This document shows, piece after piece, positions 16,899-25,602 of a DNA stretch of 64,000 bases; the stretch's first letter is position 1; each line of letters begins with the position of its first letter. The DNA is from Paenibacillus oleatilyticus. GTDB taxonomy: Bacteria > Bacillota > Bacilli > Paenibacillales > NBRC-103111. The notes below the pieces were generated by a model. It saw only the letters and a program-made list of their open reading frames with translations. It made no database searches and had not been told where the DNA came from. The DNA lies in NCBI RefSeq assembly GCF_018998565.1, contig NZ_JAHNZO010000027.1, positions 1 to 64,000 on the forward strand. The letters are read 5' to 3'. Position numbers and translations under genes: made by a program.

Positions 16899-18120
16899 CC
16901 CCCTGTCGCTCTCCCGTAAATTGCGCGCGTGCTTTGCCGATCTCCCGGCGGGCGGCCTCGTCCCGCTCCGACTCCCAAGCGGCGTCCAGCGCCTCGCGCG
17001 CCGCCTCGCCTCCGATCCGGCCAAGCGCCCAAGCGGCCGTGCCGCGAATCTCGGGACGCTCGTCCTTCCGCAACAGCTCTACGAGCTGCGGCACGCTGCT
17101 TGCGTCCCGGAAGTTGCCCAGCGCGAGAATCGCGTTGCGCTGGATCGGCTTGCGCCCGCGCCAAGCGGCGGCGCTGTGACCGAACCGCTCTTTGAACTCG
17201 CGGTTCGACATCGACAGCAGCGGCAGCAGCAGCGGCTTGACGATCTCGGGATCCGGCTGCAGCTCCGGATGATGTCCGGCGTGAATACCTTTATTTTTGG
17301 GGCAGACGATCTGGCACGTATCGCAGCCGTACAGCCGGTTGCCGATCTTGCGCTTCAGCTCGTCGTCCTCGATGAGCCCTTTCGTCTGCGTGAGGAACGA
17401 GACGCAGCGCTGCGCGTTAAGCTGCCCTGGTCCGACCAGCGCGCCGGTCGGACAGGAATCGATGCAAAGCGTGCAATCGCCGCAGCTCTCGGTTATCGGT
17501 ATATCGGGCGGAAACGGCACGTTCGTAATCACTTCCCCGAGGTATACCCAAGACCCCCACTCCGGGGTAATGACGCAGCAGTTTTTGCCCACCCAGCCGA
17601 TCCCGGCCCGCTCGGCCACCGCCCGGTCGACAAGCGCTCCGGTATCGACCAGACTCGCCGTGCGCGCTCCGGGTACCCGTTCGCGAATCCAGGCTTCCAG
17701 CCTTGCAAGCCGGTTGCGCAGCACGTGATGGTAGTCTTGGCCCCAAGCGGAGCGGGATAAAATGCCCCGGTACGCGCCCGGCTCGGACCGCGGCGCATCC
17801 TTCAGCTTCGACGGATACGCCACCGCGATCGAAATTATGGACCGGGGCTCCGCAAGCGTCAACGCCGGGTCCACACGCTTCTCGATATTCGGCTCCTCGA
17901 AGCCGGATTCGAACCCTTTCTCACGGTGCCGGATCAAAATATCCTTCAATTCGACGAACGGATCGGCGCTTGCAAAGCCGATCTTATCAATGCCAAGCTG
18001 CGCCGCATCCGCTTGCAGTTGCTCCTTGAGCTGTCTCCAGTCCGCAGGCTGCAGCTCCTCTGCCGCCGCAAAACGTTCGCTCTGCTGCTCCGTTCCCGCC
18101 CTGCTGTCTTCTTTTTCCAT
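16870..18120 (-). CDS. queG: tRNA epoxyqueuosine(34) reductase QueG
   Basis: 416 aa. Cobalamin- and iron-sulfur-dependent enzyme that reduces epoxyqueuosine to queuosine in tRNA wobble position 34. The N-terminal domain has GFASADPF and SIAVAYPSK. Two 4Fe-4S motifs are CGDCTLCIDSCPTGAL and CDTCQIVCPKNKG. The C-terminal HEAT-like repeat RNAILALGNFRDASSV ... RGTAAWALGRIGG is usual for the longer QueG. Start set at the ATG that overlaps the lepB stop as TAATG with GGAGG before it. Confidence 0.94.
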   Translation of the reverse strand: MEKEDSRAGTEQQSERFAAAEELQPADWRQLKEQLQADAAQLGIDKIGFASADPFVELKDILIRHREKGFESGFEEPNIEKRVDPALTLAEPRSIISIAVAYPSKLKDAPRSEPGAYRGILSRSAWGQDYHHVLRNRLARLEAWIRERVPGARTASLVDTGALVDRAVAERAGIGWVGKNCCVITPEWGSWVYLGEVITNVPFPPDIPITESCGDCTLCIDSCPTGALVGPGQLNAQRCVSFLTQTKGLIEDDELKRKIGNRLYGCDTCQIVCPKNKGIHAGHHPELQPDPEIVKPLLLPLLSMSNREFKERFGHSAAAWRGRKPIQRNAILALGNFRDASSVPQLVELLRKDERPEIRGTAAWALGRIGGEAAREALDAAWESERDEAARREIGKARAQFTGERQGDEQDGDPIR

Positions 18121-18716
18121 TACAGGCTCCTCCACTTTTGCGGCGGCCATACGATCCACTCCGCCCGTCCGACGACCCGGGTTACCGGAATCGCGCCGAA
18201 GGTACGACTATCGTAGCTGGCATACCGGTGTCGGTTATCCCCCATGACGAACAGATGGCCTTCGGCAACCGTATAAGGCTCGAAGCGCCCGTCCTCAATG
18301 CTGGAATCCGTGTACGCTTCCTGCGCCTCGCTGCCGTTGACGAAAAGTTTGCCGCCCCGGATATGCACTTCGTCTCCGGCCACCGCTACGACCCGCTTCA
18401 CCAAAAAAGGATGCATCGATTCGCTTCCCGGCGGCTCCTGGATGACCACGACATCTCCGCGCTTGGGCGTGGGGCCGGCGTAGCGGAACGTTTTATTTAT
18501 AAACAGCCATTCGCCCTCTTCCAGCGTAGGCTGCATCGATTCCCCTTTGACTGTGGACAAATGAAACACGAATTGATGCATGAGCACGACCAAGGCCAAC
18601 GCGAACGCGAACCATTTCATCCAACCCAGCAGCTCCCGTAAAGGATTGGAGCTAACCGGGCCTTCCGACGGACTTTCGGTCCGTTCGCTTTCGTTGTTGC
18701 TCAAAGAAAAGCTCAC
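18120..18716 (-). CDS. lepB: Signal peptidase I
   Basis: 198 aa. One N-terminal TM helix (WFAFALALVVLMHQFVFHLS) then the extracellular serine/lysine protease. Catalytic Ser is in KGESMQPTLEEGEW, catalytic Lys in PFLVKRVVAVAGDEV, and the third box is VMGDNRHRYASYDSR. It removes signal peptides from exported proteins. Gram-positive SipS type. GTG start with CGGAGG; begins three bases after the ntdP stop, so the genes are coupled. Confidence 0.95.
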   Translation of the reverse strand: MSFSLSNNESERTESPSEGPVSSNPLRELLGWMKWFAFALALVVLMHQFVFHLSTVKGESMQPTLEEGEWLFINKTFRYAGPTPKRGDVVVIQEPPGSESMHPFLVKRVVAVAGDEVHIRGGKLFVNGSEAQEAYTDSSIEDGRFEPYTVAEGHLFVMGDNRHRYASYDSRTFGAIPVTRVVGRAEWIVWPPQKWRSL

Positions 18717-18719
18717 ATC

Positions 18720-19271
18720 CTAACCCTCCGCTCCGCGTTCTTTCCACTGCTCATAATAGGATAGGACCAGCTCGTCCCGAAACGGCGCTTTAGCGCTTTT
18801 TACACGCCCCAGCAAATGCTGCAGGCCCTGCTCGACCTTGCTCTCCACAACGGTGGAATAATGATAGGCGAGCTTGTGCCGCTCGTATTCTTCCCGATCG
18901 ACGACATGCACATCGCCTGTTGGCATGCGAATCACGTCCAGATCGTAATCGATATAGGTAATGACACGTCCGTTCACATACGGCGGGGAAGCGACGTTGC
19001 AGTAGTATCGGACGCCGGCTTCCTCGATCAGCGCGACTACGTTAAACCACTGCCCCGGGATAAAAAAAGATACTCCGGGAATGCGGCTTACCCATTCTTT
19101 GCCGTCAGCCTCGACGATTTTCGTCTGACTGTTAATCAGCACCAGCATGGACTCCGCCCGATGGGATTCATGCAGCAAACGTTCCGGCACCAACCAATTT
19201 TCAAGCCACATGCGATGCAAGTGCCCGTCGTGTTTAAAGCTTTTGATGACATGCGGGGTAAACGTCTCCAT
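18720..19271 (-). CDS. ntdP: Nucleoside tri-/diphosphate phosphatase, DUF402 (NtdP/YgaC-like)
   Basis: 183 aa single-domain beta-barrel protein of the DUF402 family. Motifs: KSFKHDGHLHRMW, FFIPGQWFNVVALIEE, GVRYYCNVASPPY, YIDYDLDVIRMPTG and VVDREEYERHK, the acidic residues of which bind Mg2+. Relatives in Bacillus and Staphylococcus hydrolyse NTPs and NDPs. ATG chosen (AGAAGGG about ten bases upstream); a TTG three codons earlier has no room for a ribosome site. First gene of the leftward coupled cluster. Confidence 0.9.
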   Translation of the reverse strand: METFTPHVIKSFKHDGHLHRMWLENWLVPERLLHESHRAESMLVLINSQTKIVEADGKEWVSRIPGVSFFIPGQWFNVVALIEEAGVRYYCNVASPPYVNGRVITYIDYDLDVIRMPTGDVHVVDREEYERHKLAYHYSTVVESKVEQGLQHLLGRVKSAKAPFRDELVLSYYEQWKERGAEG

Positions 19272-19382
19272 GTGGTCCAAACCCTTCTGCCTGCGGTTTT
19301 CAACTGACTTTCGTGCTTCTTTCTCTTGCTACTAGCATAAACTTATGTTGCACCGCTTTCAAGAGCCGTAATCTTCGAATAA

Positions 19383-19425
19383 ACAAAAAAGCATAGCCGG
19401 GAAACCGAGGGGCTCCGGGTATGCT
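19383..19425 (-). terminator. Terminator of the GNAT gene
   Basis: AAGCATAGCCGG (19388-19399) pairs with CCGGGTATGCTT (19414-19425), followed by TTTTTGTT on the minus strand. Confidence 0.85.
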
Positions 19426-19458
19426 TGTGTGATTCGTTAAGCTTGTTTCGGCTCGATG

Positions 19459-19896
19459 TCAGCCGTTCACAATGCTGAGCCGCTGCGGGAACCGGGAAAA
19501 GTCTTCCGCCTGATAGCCGGCTTTCTCGTATACGGGAATGACCACTTCGTTGTGCGCATCGATGGTAACCATGATGCGGCGCACTTTGCGCCCCACAAAA
19601 CGCTGGCGAAGGGACTCGATCAAGGTTTGTCCGATTCCTCTGCGCTGATGATCCTGCCCTACGGCAATGCGATAGTAGTAGCCGTCCTGGTTATCGATCG
19701 TTCCTACGATGACCCCGACGATGGCGCCTTCGTCTTCCGCGACAAGGACGAGCTCGCTGTCCCAGGACAACTGTCTGGCGAAAGCCGACATCGTCTCCTC
19801 GTAACATTCCTCTGAAAGCACATTCCTGAAAAGCTCCGTGACTGAAACGTAATCGGACAATTTAAACGTACGAACCAGATACGAACTTACAAGCAT
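19459..19896 (-). CDS. GNAT family N-acetyltransferase
   Basis: 145 aa. Start MLVSSYLVRTFKLSD chosen because GGGGAGAG is six bases upstream. GNAT motif A with the acetyl-CoA loop is YYRIAVGQDHQRRGIGQTLIE; motif B contains VIPVYEKAGYQ. Acceptor substrate unknown; the size and motifs fit RimI/PhnO-like enzymes. Monocistronic with its own terminator. Confidence 0.88.
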   Translation of the reverse strand: MLVSSYLVRTFKLSDYVSVTELFRNVLSEECYEETMSAFARQLSWDSELVLVAEDEGAIVGVIVGTIDNQDGYYYRIAVGQDHQRRGIGQTLIESLRQRFVGRKVRRIMVTIDAHNEVVIPVYEKAGYQAEDFSRFPQRLSIVNG

Positions 19897-20013
19897 GTTA
19901 AACTCTCCCCGCCACTCATATGGTAGATAATAAAATACGACAAATAACGCAATATTCCTGCTTATTTTCAAAAAAACGATAAAAAATCTTCATATTTTTT
20001 TCAAATCCTCCTG

Positions 20014-20036
20014 AAAGCGCTTAATTTTAAGCGTTT
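20014..20036. promoter_or_regulatory. Palindrome upstream of the GNAT gene, cre-like
   Basis: AAGCGCTTAA and TTAAGCGTTT form an almost perfect dyad. The halves resemble the AAGCGCTT core of CcpA sites, but the full cre consensus is not met. About 115 bp before the GNAT start; role inferred. Confidence 0.3.
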
Positions 20037-20097
20037 GCAAAGAGTTTGGTCGTTTATTGTCTGTTTTTTGCACTCGTGCAATCTCCGGTCAACGGCG

Positions 20098-20139
20098 AAA
20101 AAGCTCCCCTTCGGCATCCATGCCTTCGGGGGAGCTTTT
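20098..20139 (-). terminator. Terminator of the subtilase gene
   Basis: AAAAGCTCCCC (about 20099-20109) pairs with GGGGAGCTTTT (20129-20139) with an inner GGCAT/ATGCC stem, then a T/A run on the minus strand. Confidence 0.85.
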
Positions 20140-20162
20140 CCTGCACGCTGTTCGCAATGGCG

Positions 20163-23100
20163 TTATTTTTCCGTATGGTCCAAGAGCCGGTTCAGAACCG
20201 TCACAGCTTGGGCACGCGTCGCTTGTCTCTGCGGCTCGAAGGAGCCGTCCGGGTTGCCTTCCAGCAAGCCCAACCCGGCGGCCCGTCCTACCGAATCTTT
20301 GGCCCAGTCGCTGACGGCCTCACGGTCCGTGAATGCCGGTGCATTCGGCGGCAATTGGGATTCGCCCCCCCGGACATAACCGTACGCGTTCATCAGCATG
20401 AGAGCCATTTGCTCGCGGGTGACCGGCGCTTCCGGGGCGAACGCCGTGTCGCTGACCCCGCTCACAAGCTTGGCGGCCAGCGCTTGGGCCAACGCCTCGC
20501 GATACCACGCATCGGACGGCACGTCCTTGAACGGCAGCTCCTTGGCGCCTGTCGGCAGCTTCAGCGTCCGCGTAAGCAGCGCGGCGAACTGAGCCCGCGT
20601 CATGGTCGCCTCCGGCGCGAAGGCCGTCTCCGTCATGCCGTCGGCGATCTGCTTGGCCGCCATCCGTTCGATGGTCGTCTTGGCCCAGTGAGCCGCTATG
20701 TCGTCAAACGTCCGACTCCACTCCATGACGGCGTAGGACGAGAAGTGGCTCAACCGGACTTGAATCGCCCCGTTCTCCGCCTTGCCCCCGACATACTCCC
20801 AGCGTCCAATCGGAGCGTTGTAAACATAAATTCCCGTCTTGGCGGCATCGCCGATCTTGGCTGAGTCATATCGCAGCAGCGCCGTCACGTTCTTGTCGAA
20901 CGCTTCGATCGTCCGGTCGCCCGCCTGAAGCGTGAAATCGAATACGGGAGAGACGAGTCCGGCATAGGACGGTTTGCCGGGAGCCTCCTGCGACATGGTG
21001 ACAGTTAACTTGACCGGAGTCGCTGCGCTTTCTATGGCAAAAGCGTCCGACGGAATGGTCAGCGATGCCAGATCGGAACGAACGACGAAGGCCGACCCGG
21101 TTTCCGCCGCTTTAAGCCATACCTCGCCCGGCAGTTCCACGATGATTTGCTTCACGGGACTGTCAGACCGGGCGCCGGCATCGATCGTAATCGGGGCTCC
21201 TTTCGCAGCGGCAAGCTGTTCCAGCAGCTTCGCTTTGTCCGGCTTCACGCTCAGGACGGAGCCGGATTCGCTTTTGCCGTCGCCGGAAGCCGCAGGGGCG
21301 CCGCCCCAGCCGCCACCGCCGCCTCCTCCGGCGCAGCAGCCCGAGTTGCCCCCTCCACCTCCGCCACTGGCAGGAGCCGGCTGGATGGTATAAGCGTACT
21401 CGGCGGTCTCGCTCCAGACGCCGTTTTTCATCGCAGCGGCATAAAACGTCGTATTGGAGCTGATTGTTAAAGGCCCCTCCAATTCGATGGCATTCAATCC
21501 ATCATACGTTATATAGATTGCGGCTCCGGGTGTCGCCGAAGATAACGTTACGGTTTGGGGAGCGGTGTAAGTTCCCGAACCGATCGAAGCTTTCGGCCGA
21601 TCCGGAAGCTTGGAAAACCTCGCTACGCCGGATTCGATGAATTCATTGCCGCGGCCGGGCGCATCGTTGGCCTGGATCGTAATATCGTAAACGTCGTCGG
21701 TCACGGAAAGCTCGACCGGACCGCTCCATTCCCCGTTGACCAAAGAAACGGTTTTGTTCTGTTTATAACGATCCTCGTGATTCACCGTCACTGTAATTTC
21801 GGAGGACAGGTTCCGAAGCAGGGCCCCTTTATCGTCCAATGCCTTTACCGTGACGCTAGCTTGCCGCCCGTCCGGCTCCGGCGCTGCCGTCATACGGAGG
21901 CGCGGCATTGTAAAAGCCCGCTTGCCGTTCATCAACCCTCCGCCGTAATAATCTTGATGCTTCGGAGCGTAATATGTCCCCAAATAATATCCCGCGATCG
22001 GTGGTACATCCAGCTTTTGGCTGCTGTCATACAAAATATGATGCACGTCCTGCGAGCTCAAGTTTTTATTTTGCGCTTTGAGCAAAGCTGCCAGTCCCGC
22101 AACCATCGGGGAAGAATAAGAGGTCCCGGCACCGCTGGCATAGCCTCCGGACAACGCCGTCGAGTAAACGCCGGTTCCCTGCGCAACCGTTGTTATTTTT
22201 CCAATATTGGAAAAATCGGAAATCGTCAACGCATTGTTCGCCAAGCGACTAACCGAGCCTACGGAAACGACACCCTCGTAGCGCGCCGGATAGACGGTCC
22301 AGGCAAACCTCCTGTAGGAGTTGTCCTCGCGGGTCGGAAAATCCACAGGCTCGCCGAACAGCCAATGGTTGCTCTCGTTGCCGGCCGCTGCGACAATAAC
22401 CACATTCCGGGCCAAGGCGTAATCGACGGCTTCTTTTAGCATTTGGCTGTTTTGCGGCATCCCCAGGCTGATGTTGATCACGTCCGCCTTGTTGTCCGTC
22501 GCCCATCGGATGCCTTGGGCTACGGCACTGCTCGGAATGTAGTCTTTGTTGTTGGCGTCTTTCTTCCCTACTTTCACCGGAACGATCCGTGCGCCGCCGG
22601 CCGCTCCGGCTATGCCGACGCCGTTATTGGTTACGGCTGCGGCGATCCCGGCGACCATCGTACCGTGTCCCGAATCGTCGACAGGAGGCTGGCCTTCGTC
22701 AAGCGCATTATAGCCTGCTTCCAAGCTCCCCGCGAGGTCCGGATGATTCGGATTCACACCCGAATCGACGATCGCGATACGAATCGAAGTCCTGTCCTGC
22801 ACGCGCTCCCAGGCATAGGTCATCTCGGTGACGCTAAGGCCCCATTGGCTCCCGTTCACATAATAAGGGTCATTCGGTTGATAGATGGAGGAGGTCACGG
22901 TCGGCGAACCGCCTCCGCCTGCGACCTTGCCCGGCACCTCTATAACCGCCGGATCGGCGTATTGCAGCAAATATTCGGGCTCGGCTGCCACCACGGCAGG
23001 GTCCTGTTTATAGCGTTCGACAGCGGAAAGCACGTTTTCTCCCGGCGCCAGCGGCATTTCGACGAACGAATCCGAATCCGCGGCCGCAAGCAGTCCGGCA

Positions 23101-23327
23101 GAGCCCTCGCTCCGGGCTGGCTCCTTGTATTTCACCCATACTTTTCCGGAAACTACGTTTCCCGGTTGAGTTGTGAGAGACGACGGCATTGAAAATGGCG
23201 GAGACGAGGACCGTGCATCCAAGTTTCCTTCTGCTGCCTGTACTTTTCCCGAACTCCAAGCCAAAAAAGGCGACAGCATCATTGCCGTCGCTAACGTTAC
23301 GTGAAGCCATCGCTTCTTCATCCGCAT
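20163..23327 (-). CDS. Cell-surface S8 subtilisin-family protease with SLH domains
   Basis: 1054 aa modular exoprotein. Signal peptide 1-32 (basic KK, hydrophobic core, cut near VQAAEG). Propeptide-like region to about 130. Peptidase S8 from about 155: Asp188 in IAIVDSGVNPNHPDL, His221 in DSGHGTMVAG, Ser403 in GTSYSSPMVAG. Then beta domains, a chitobiase C-terminal-like module (PQTVTLSSATPGAAIYITYD), a Gly-rich linker containing a CC pair, a further beta region, and three C-terminal SLH repeats (starting FDDIAAHWAK, FKDVPSDAWY, FTDREAVSDWA) that bind secondary cell-wall polymer. So it is a wall-anchored protease. An ATG two codons downstream has better ribosome-site spacing. Confidence 0.93.
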   Translation of the reverse strand: MRMKKRWLHVTLATAMMLSPFLAWSSGKVQAAEGNLDARSSSPPFSMPSSLTTQPGNVVSGKVWVKYKEPARSEGSAGLLAAADSDSFVEMPLAPGENVLSAVERYKQDPAVVAAEPEYLLQYADPAVIEVPGKVAGGGGSPTVTSSIYQPNDPYYVNGSQWGLSVTEMTYAWERVQDRTSIRIAIVDSGVNPNHPDLAGSLEAGYNALDEGQPPVDDSGHGTMVAGIAAAVTNNGVGIAGAAGGARIVPVKVGKKDANNKDYIPSSAVAQGIRWATDNKADVINISLGMPQNSQMLKEAVDYALARNVVIVAAAGNESNHWLFGEPVDFPTREDNSYRRFAWTVYPARYEGVVSVGSVSRLANNALTISDFSNIGKITTVAQGTGVYSTALSGGYASGAGTSYSSPMVAGLAALLKAQNKNLSSQDVHHILYDSSQKLDVPPIAGYYLGTYYAPKHQDYYGGGLMNGKRAFTMPRLRMTAAPEPDGRQASVTVKALDDKGALLRNLSSEITVTVNHEDRYKQNKTVSLVNGEWSGPVELSVTDDVYDITIQANDAPGRGNEFIESGVARFSKLPDRPKASIGSGTYTAPQTVTLSSATPGAAIYITYDGLNAIELEGPLTISSNTTFYAAAMKNGVWSETAEYAYTIQPAPASGGGGGGNSGCCAGGGGGGGWGGAPAASGDGKSESGSVLSVKPDKAKLLEQLAAAKGAPITIDAGARSDSPVKQIIVELPGEVWLKAAETGSAFVVRSDLASLTIPSDAFAIESAATPVKLTVTMSQEAPGKPSYAGLVSPVFDFTLQAGDRTIEAFDKNVTALLRYDSAKIGDAAKTGIYVYNAPIGRWEYVGGKAENGAIQVRLSHFSSYAVMEWSRTFDDIAAHWAKTTIERMAAKQIADGMTETAFAPEATMTRAQFAALLTRTLKLPTGAKELPFKDVPSDAWYREALAQALAAKLVSGVSDTAFAPEAPVTREQMALMLMNAYGYVRGGESQLPPNAPAFTDREAVSDWAKDSVGRAAGLGLLEGNPDGSFEPQRQATRAQAVTVLNRLLDHTEK

Positions 23328-23494
23328 TTGCTCCCCCCAGCAATCTCCCTGTTGACAACTCTACTAAAACTTACCACTCTAGTATATGACGAACAAAAAA
23401 GTTTCGGCAACGAAAGATTGCGAATTTTGCCGAAACATTAGATGTACCCGTTTCGTATTAACTGGTAATTTCCTTAGAATGGGAGCGAATCAAG

Positions 23495-24298
23495 ATGAAC
23501 AAGCATGAGCCCTCCAATCCGAACGCTTCATCGGCAGCGGGAAATAAGAAGCTGATCAGCCTATTTGTAGCGGCTGCCTTGGCTGCAAGCGCCGGATGCT
23601 CCTCGCCTCCGCCTGCGAATGCCCCGCTGCAGTCTGCCCCGCCTGCTCAAGGCGGGATCAATCCGCCTCCTGCCGCGACCGGTGCCGGAGCTGCCGCCGG
23701 CATCGGAGCCGCAGCCGGTGCGGCAGCTGGTGCTGCAGCCGGCGCGGCAACCGCTCCGTCGGCAGACTACTGCCGGGACGACAACAACGACGGTGACTGC
23801 GACGATGGCAGCGGACGCATCAACCGTTCGGGCAGCAGCGCCTATATCTACGGCGGCAACACTTACTACCGGCGATCCGCCACGGGATCGAACGGAGTGG
23901 TTGCTTCCCCGCCAACCGTCACGAAGCCGAGCGGCAATGCCGTCCAGCCGCAAGGAAACGGCAACACGCCGACAAATACGCCTACGCCGACAACCAGCGG
24001 ACGGACAGGCAGCTTCAACACGAAAGACTCCGTTACATCCGGCTCCAACTCAGGCGTCAAGAGCGGCAGCAGCTCGGCTGCGACTAGCGGCGACTCTTCC
24101 TCCTCTTCTGCCGGTACGCCGGGCAAATCCGTATCCGGCTCGTCGGCATCGACCGGTTCGTCCGGATCTTCTACAAGCAGCAGCTCGAAAGGAAGCTTCG
24201 GTTCGTCAAGCTCATCCAGCTCGTCCAGCGGCATCTCTTCGGGAAGCTCCGGCGGACACGGCGGAATCGGGAGCTCCAGCTCCAGCAGTGGGGGCTAA
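23495..24298 (+). CDS. Ser/Gly-rich lipoprotein with calcium-loop-like motif
   Basis: 267 aa. A long basic/polar n-region is followed by LISLFVAAALAASAGC, a lipobox with lipidated Cys35. Next come a Pro/Ala/Gly repeat zone, then a short ordered segment with DDNNDGDCDDGSG (like an EF-hand or dockerin calcium loop) and SSAYIYGGNTYYRR. The last 120 residues are low-complexity Ser/Gly/Thr ending in Ser runs. The family is unknown to me; the design suggests a surface-exposed flexible lipoprotein. A good terminator follows. Confidence 0.75.
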   Translation: MNKHEPSNPNASSAAGNKKLISLFVAAALAASAGCSSPPPANAPLQSAPPAQGGINPPPAATGAGAAAGIGAAAGAAAGAAAGAATAPSADYCRDDNNDGDCDDGSGRINRSGSSAYIYGGNTYYRRSATGSNGVVASPPTVTKPSGNAVQPQGNGNTPTNTPTPTTSGRTGSFNTKDSVTSGSNSGVKSGSSSAATSGDSSSSSAGTPGKSVSGSSASTGSSGSSTSSSSKGSFGSSSSSSSSSGISSGSSGGHGGIGSSSSSSGG

Positions 24299-24304
24299 GA
24301 ACCC

Positions 24305-24331
24305 GGGAGGCAGAACTGCCTCCTTTTTTCT
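24305..24331 (+). terminator. Terminator of the lipoprotein gene
   Basis: GGAGGCAG-AA-CTGCCTCC perfect stem (24306-24323) followed by TTTTTTCTTTT. Confidence 0.85.
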
Positions 24332-24443
24332 TTTGCATAAAAGTCCGAACGGCGTGAAACGATAATCCGGTAATCTTTGGCTTTGCACAGACGGGTGGAA
24401 TATCACGCGGCAATCGTTCGGATTGCATTGGAGGAGGAAGACG

Positions 24444-24680
24444 ATGACAAACGAGGCGACGCCTAATGCCGGTGCTATGCGCCGGATTGACGAACTGAAC
24501 GATGTGCAGATGACGAAATGGACGTCGGAGGAGCTTCATTACCACCAACGGGTCATGAGCGACCTGTCCCCTTGGCTGAACGCTCAAGGCACCGCCATGC
24601 TCGGGCAGATCATTCATGAGATTGAGCACCGCGGCGGCGAACGGTTCCGTGGGGAGGATGCCCCCGCCACGAACACTTAA
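24444..24680 (+). CDS. Hypothetical protein, 78 aa
   Basis: Start MTNEATPNAG chosen for GGAGGAGG just upstream. A small soluble, mostly helical protein: RRIDELNDVQMTKWTSEELHY then SDLSPWLNAQGTAMLGQIIHEIEHRGG, ending in a charged tail. No known motif recognised. Its stop codon lies inside the dyad that precedes sodA. Confidence 0.65.
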   Translation: MTNEATPNAGAMRRIDELNDVQMTKWTSEELHYHQRVMSDLSPWLNAQGTAMLGQIIHEIEHRGGERFRGEDAPATNT

Positions 24681-24721
24681 TATACATAAGTGTTGATTTT
24701 ATATGGAAAATAGGCGATAAT
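24672..24721 (+). promoter_or_regulatory. sodA promoter with overlapping dyad
   Basis: TTGATT (24693-24698), 17-bp spacer, GATAAT (24716-24721). A perfect 8-bp inverted repeat AACACTTA/TAAGTGTT (24672-24679 with 24687-24694) touches the -35 box and could be an operator. No Fur, MntR or PerR consensus recognised. Confidence 0.5.
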
Positions 24722-24761
24722 AAATCTTGGAAATCTCATATCCTCAGGAGGTAGATAGAAG

Positions 24762-25376
24762 ATGGCACACCAATTACCGGCACTTCCTTATGCGAACAAT
24801 GCGCTTGAGCCTCACATCGACGAAATGACCATGATGATCCACCACGATCGTCACCACAACACATACGTTACGAACCTGAACGCTGCGCTTGAAGGCCATG
24901 CCGATCTTCAATCCAAAAGCGTGGAAGACCTGATCGCCGATCTGAACAGCGTACCGGAGAGCATCCGTACCGCAGTCCGCAACAACGGCGGCGGCCATGC
25001 GAACCACTCCTTGTTCTGGGAAACGATCGGCCCGAACGGCGGCGGCGCTCCGAGCGGTAAGCTGGCTGACGCGATCAACGGCGAACTGGGCGGCTTCGAC
25101 AAGTTCAAAGAAGATTTCGCTAAAGCGGCAACGACCCGTTTCGGCTCCGGCTGGGCTTTCCTCGCTGTGACCAAAGACGGCAAATTGAAAGTGTACAGCC
25201 TGCCGAACCAAGACAGCCCGATCATGGAAGGCGAAACGCCGATCCTTGGTCTGGACGTATGGGAGCACGCGTACTACTTGAAATATCAAAACAAACGCCC
25301 TGACTACATCGCGGCATTCTGGAACGTTGTCAACTGGAACGAAGTCGGCAAACGTTACGAAGCGGCTGTGAAATAA
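24762..25376 (+). CDS. sodA: Superoxide dismutase (Mn type)
   Basis: 204 aa, full length. It converts superoxide to oxygen and peroxide in the cytosol. Metal ligands sit in HHDRHHNTYVTNL, NGGGHANHSLFWETI and LDVWEHAYYLKYQNKRPDY. GGNGGG...GAPSGKL and the Gln/His pattern resemble Bacillus Mn-SodA; Mn versus Fe cannot be proved from sequence. AGGAGG precedes the ATG; own promoter and terminator. Confidence 0.96.
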   Translation: MAHQLPALPYANNALEPHIDEMTMMIHHDRHHNTYVTNLNAALEGHADLQSKSVEDLIADLNSVPESIRTAVRNNGGGHANHSLFWETIGPNGGGAPSGKLADAINGELGGFDKFKEDFAKAATTRFGSGWAFLAVTKDGKLKVYSLPNQDSPIMEGETPILGLDVWEHAYYLKYQNKRPDYIAAFWNVVNWNEVGKRYEAAVK

Positions 25377-25390
25377 TCGGCTTTGCCCGC

Positions 25391-25431
25391 AAAGGACTGC
25401 GGAGGTTCTCCTCCATGCAGTCCTTTTTCTA
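25391..25431 (+). terminator. Terminator of sodA
   Basis: AAAGGACTGC pairs with GCAGTCCTTT, with inner GGAGG/CCTCC, then T-rich sequence. Confidence 0.85.
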
Positions 25432-25602
25432 TTCTCGGCATGTAGCGCCCGAACCACTTCCTCCAACTGCCCGACAGGGATATCGAAGGCCCCTTTCCCC
25501 CGAAGCCGGAACGTAGTATGATAGACAAATAGGCGAATTTTGGAGAAAACGGAAACCGTGACCGAAAAACGCAACATATTTGATCGGGAAAGAGTGAGAC
25601 TC

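Noticed and set aside
20014..20036. CcpA (cre) site before the GNAT gene
   Set aside because: The core matches but outer consensus bases do not; kept only as a low-confidence palindrome.
23495..24298. Repetitive Ser/Ala DNA as a CRISPR or minisatellite
   Set aside because: The repetition is irregular at DNA level and follows codons for low-complexity protein.
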